From Chrysomallon squamiferum (taxonomy: Eukaryota; Mollusca; Gastropoda; Neomphalida; Peltospiridae): a stretch of 64,000 bases of DNA. The position numbers and the translations under genes are program-made. The notes beneath the pieces are model-generated. The model saw only the letters and a list, made by a program, of their open reading frames with translations, was not told where the DNA came from and did no database searches. Every line of letters starts with the position of its first letter. Positions within the stretch are counted from its first letter, which is position 1. The stretch lies in NCBI GenBank assembly GCA_012295275.1, contig CM022668.1, positions 1,647,637 to 1,711,636 of the forward strand. The letters are read 5' to 3'. Shown in pieces: positions 63,031 through 64,000 of this stretch.

Positions 63031-64000
63031 GTAAAGAATTATATTTATTACTATTGTCTTCTTTTAAAACAAAATATATTTTATACTCTCTAAAATATTA
63101 CTGACATATTACTAATCATAATAATATAATTTTATAATTATTACTTATTTATGTATTATAGTCTTTGACATAAATTAATAATTGATATTTACCATTTGAG
63201 ATTATTTAAATAAGGAGACATTTATTCTGAACTTTTAAATTTCTTTACACTAGATTTCTAAATGTTTTATTTTATTTTATTTTTTTTGTATTTTGGAACA
63301 TTTTTTTTTTAACGTTTTGTTTGTTTAAATTAAATTGTAAGATATGAAATGAAAACTGATTACTTAAATCAGTGAGAATTTATTTATTTAATAAACTTAA
63401 TAATTGATCAGTTCTAATTGTTCTGGATAAATCTGACTTTTTTGTTTTAGAAATTATATTATTATAGTAATTAATTTTTTAATGTAAATTTGAACACAGT
63501 TTACTGTATTAATTATTTCCTTATAATAATTAACAGATTGAATGGTATTTGTATATTTATTTATTTTTAATATATAATCAAATTAATTGAAAAATAATCT
63601 AAATAAAAATTACAGTTTTCAGTTGCTAAATGTATCCCTAAATACTTATATTATGGCTGTATGTACACAGAAAGAGTTAACTTTATCTGTTTTCTCCACC
63701 TTCAACATAAACATCACTGATTTACCTTGGCAGGTGTGCTGCTAAGCTAATTGTTCCTTCAGGTGAAATGGTTTAGGTATTCATATATCTAATCATTTAG
63801 ATAAACAGAAATAAACCATGTGTTCTGTAGAAAGCATTTCTTTGAATGTACTACTGTAAATTGTTATTTTAGAATTATCAAACAAATTGTGTAATGTAGA
63901 ATTAATGCTGGTGATTGTACCAGGTCAGTGATATAACTGGATAAAATTTTAATGGTTGATAAAGAGTATTTGGAAATGCATCTGTATAATCTTTATAATT
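63031..64000 (+). other. Start of intron 9
   Basis: AT-rich sequence after the exon 9 donor; no further exon is recognisable before the window ends. Confidence 0.75.

Overview
The window is animal nuclear DNA: very AT-rich, CpG-poor outside exons, dense in microsatellites, with long coding exons bounded by GT-AG introns and a long gene desert. The amount of (CA)n, (TTA)n and (CATA)n repeat, the long introns and the protein style suggest a mollusc, possibly a cephalopod. That is inference; no diagnostic lineage-specific element was found.

Layout. (1) 1-4303, + strand: the 3' part of an unrecognised gene on one huge exon open at the left edge. It encodes a long disordered Ser/Pro/Gln/Lys-rich protein (about 1.4 kb of residues if one frame break at a T7 run at 2135-2141 is bridged). 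(2) 4304-about 11110: a probable long 3' UTR with several polyadenylation signals, Pumilio-type sites and a perfect 20-bp stem. (3) About 11.1-29 kb: no gene seen; microsatellites plus four separate minisatellite/satellite arrays between 18.1 and 24.35 kb, and a few possible enhancer patches. (4) 29.09-29.80 kb: a sharp CpG-rich pocket, the best promoter candidate. (5) 36288-63030 and beyond the right edge, + strand: the N-terminal part of a supervillin-like gene. I reconstructed nine phase-consistent coding exons: 36288-36312, 37358-37465, 40361-40442, 40854-41111, 41522-43633, 49447-49805, 59832-59896, 60834-60977, 61379-63030. Together they encode about 1602 residues; the last exon ends in phase 2 and the gene continues.

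The supervillin call rests mainly on the block KKAERIARYKEERRKQFAA in the 2.1-kb exon, which closely resembles the conserved N-terminal block of animal supervillins. The gelsolin-like repeats and villin headpiece that would prove it lie outside the window. Two short ATG-containing segments (53630-53678 and 57963-58014) have good splice donors in exactly the phase of the exon at 59832, so the gene may use internal alternative promoters.

Both genes encode long disordered, phospho-site-rich proteins of the cytoskeletal scaffold type, lie on the same strand, and share a short FH-x-LL-x-x-F motif. A weak phase-1 donor near the end of the first gene would splice in frame to the supervillin exon at 37358, so a single transcription unit cannot be excluded. 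I found no RNA gene, autonomous transposon or CRISPR array.
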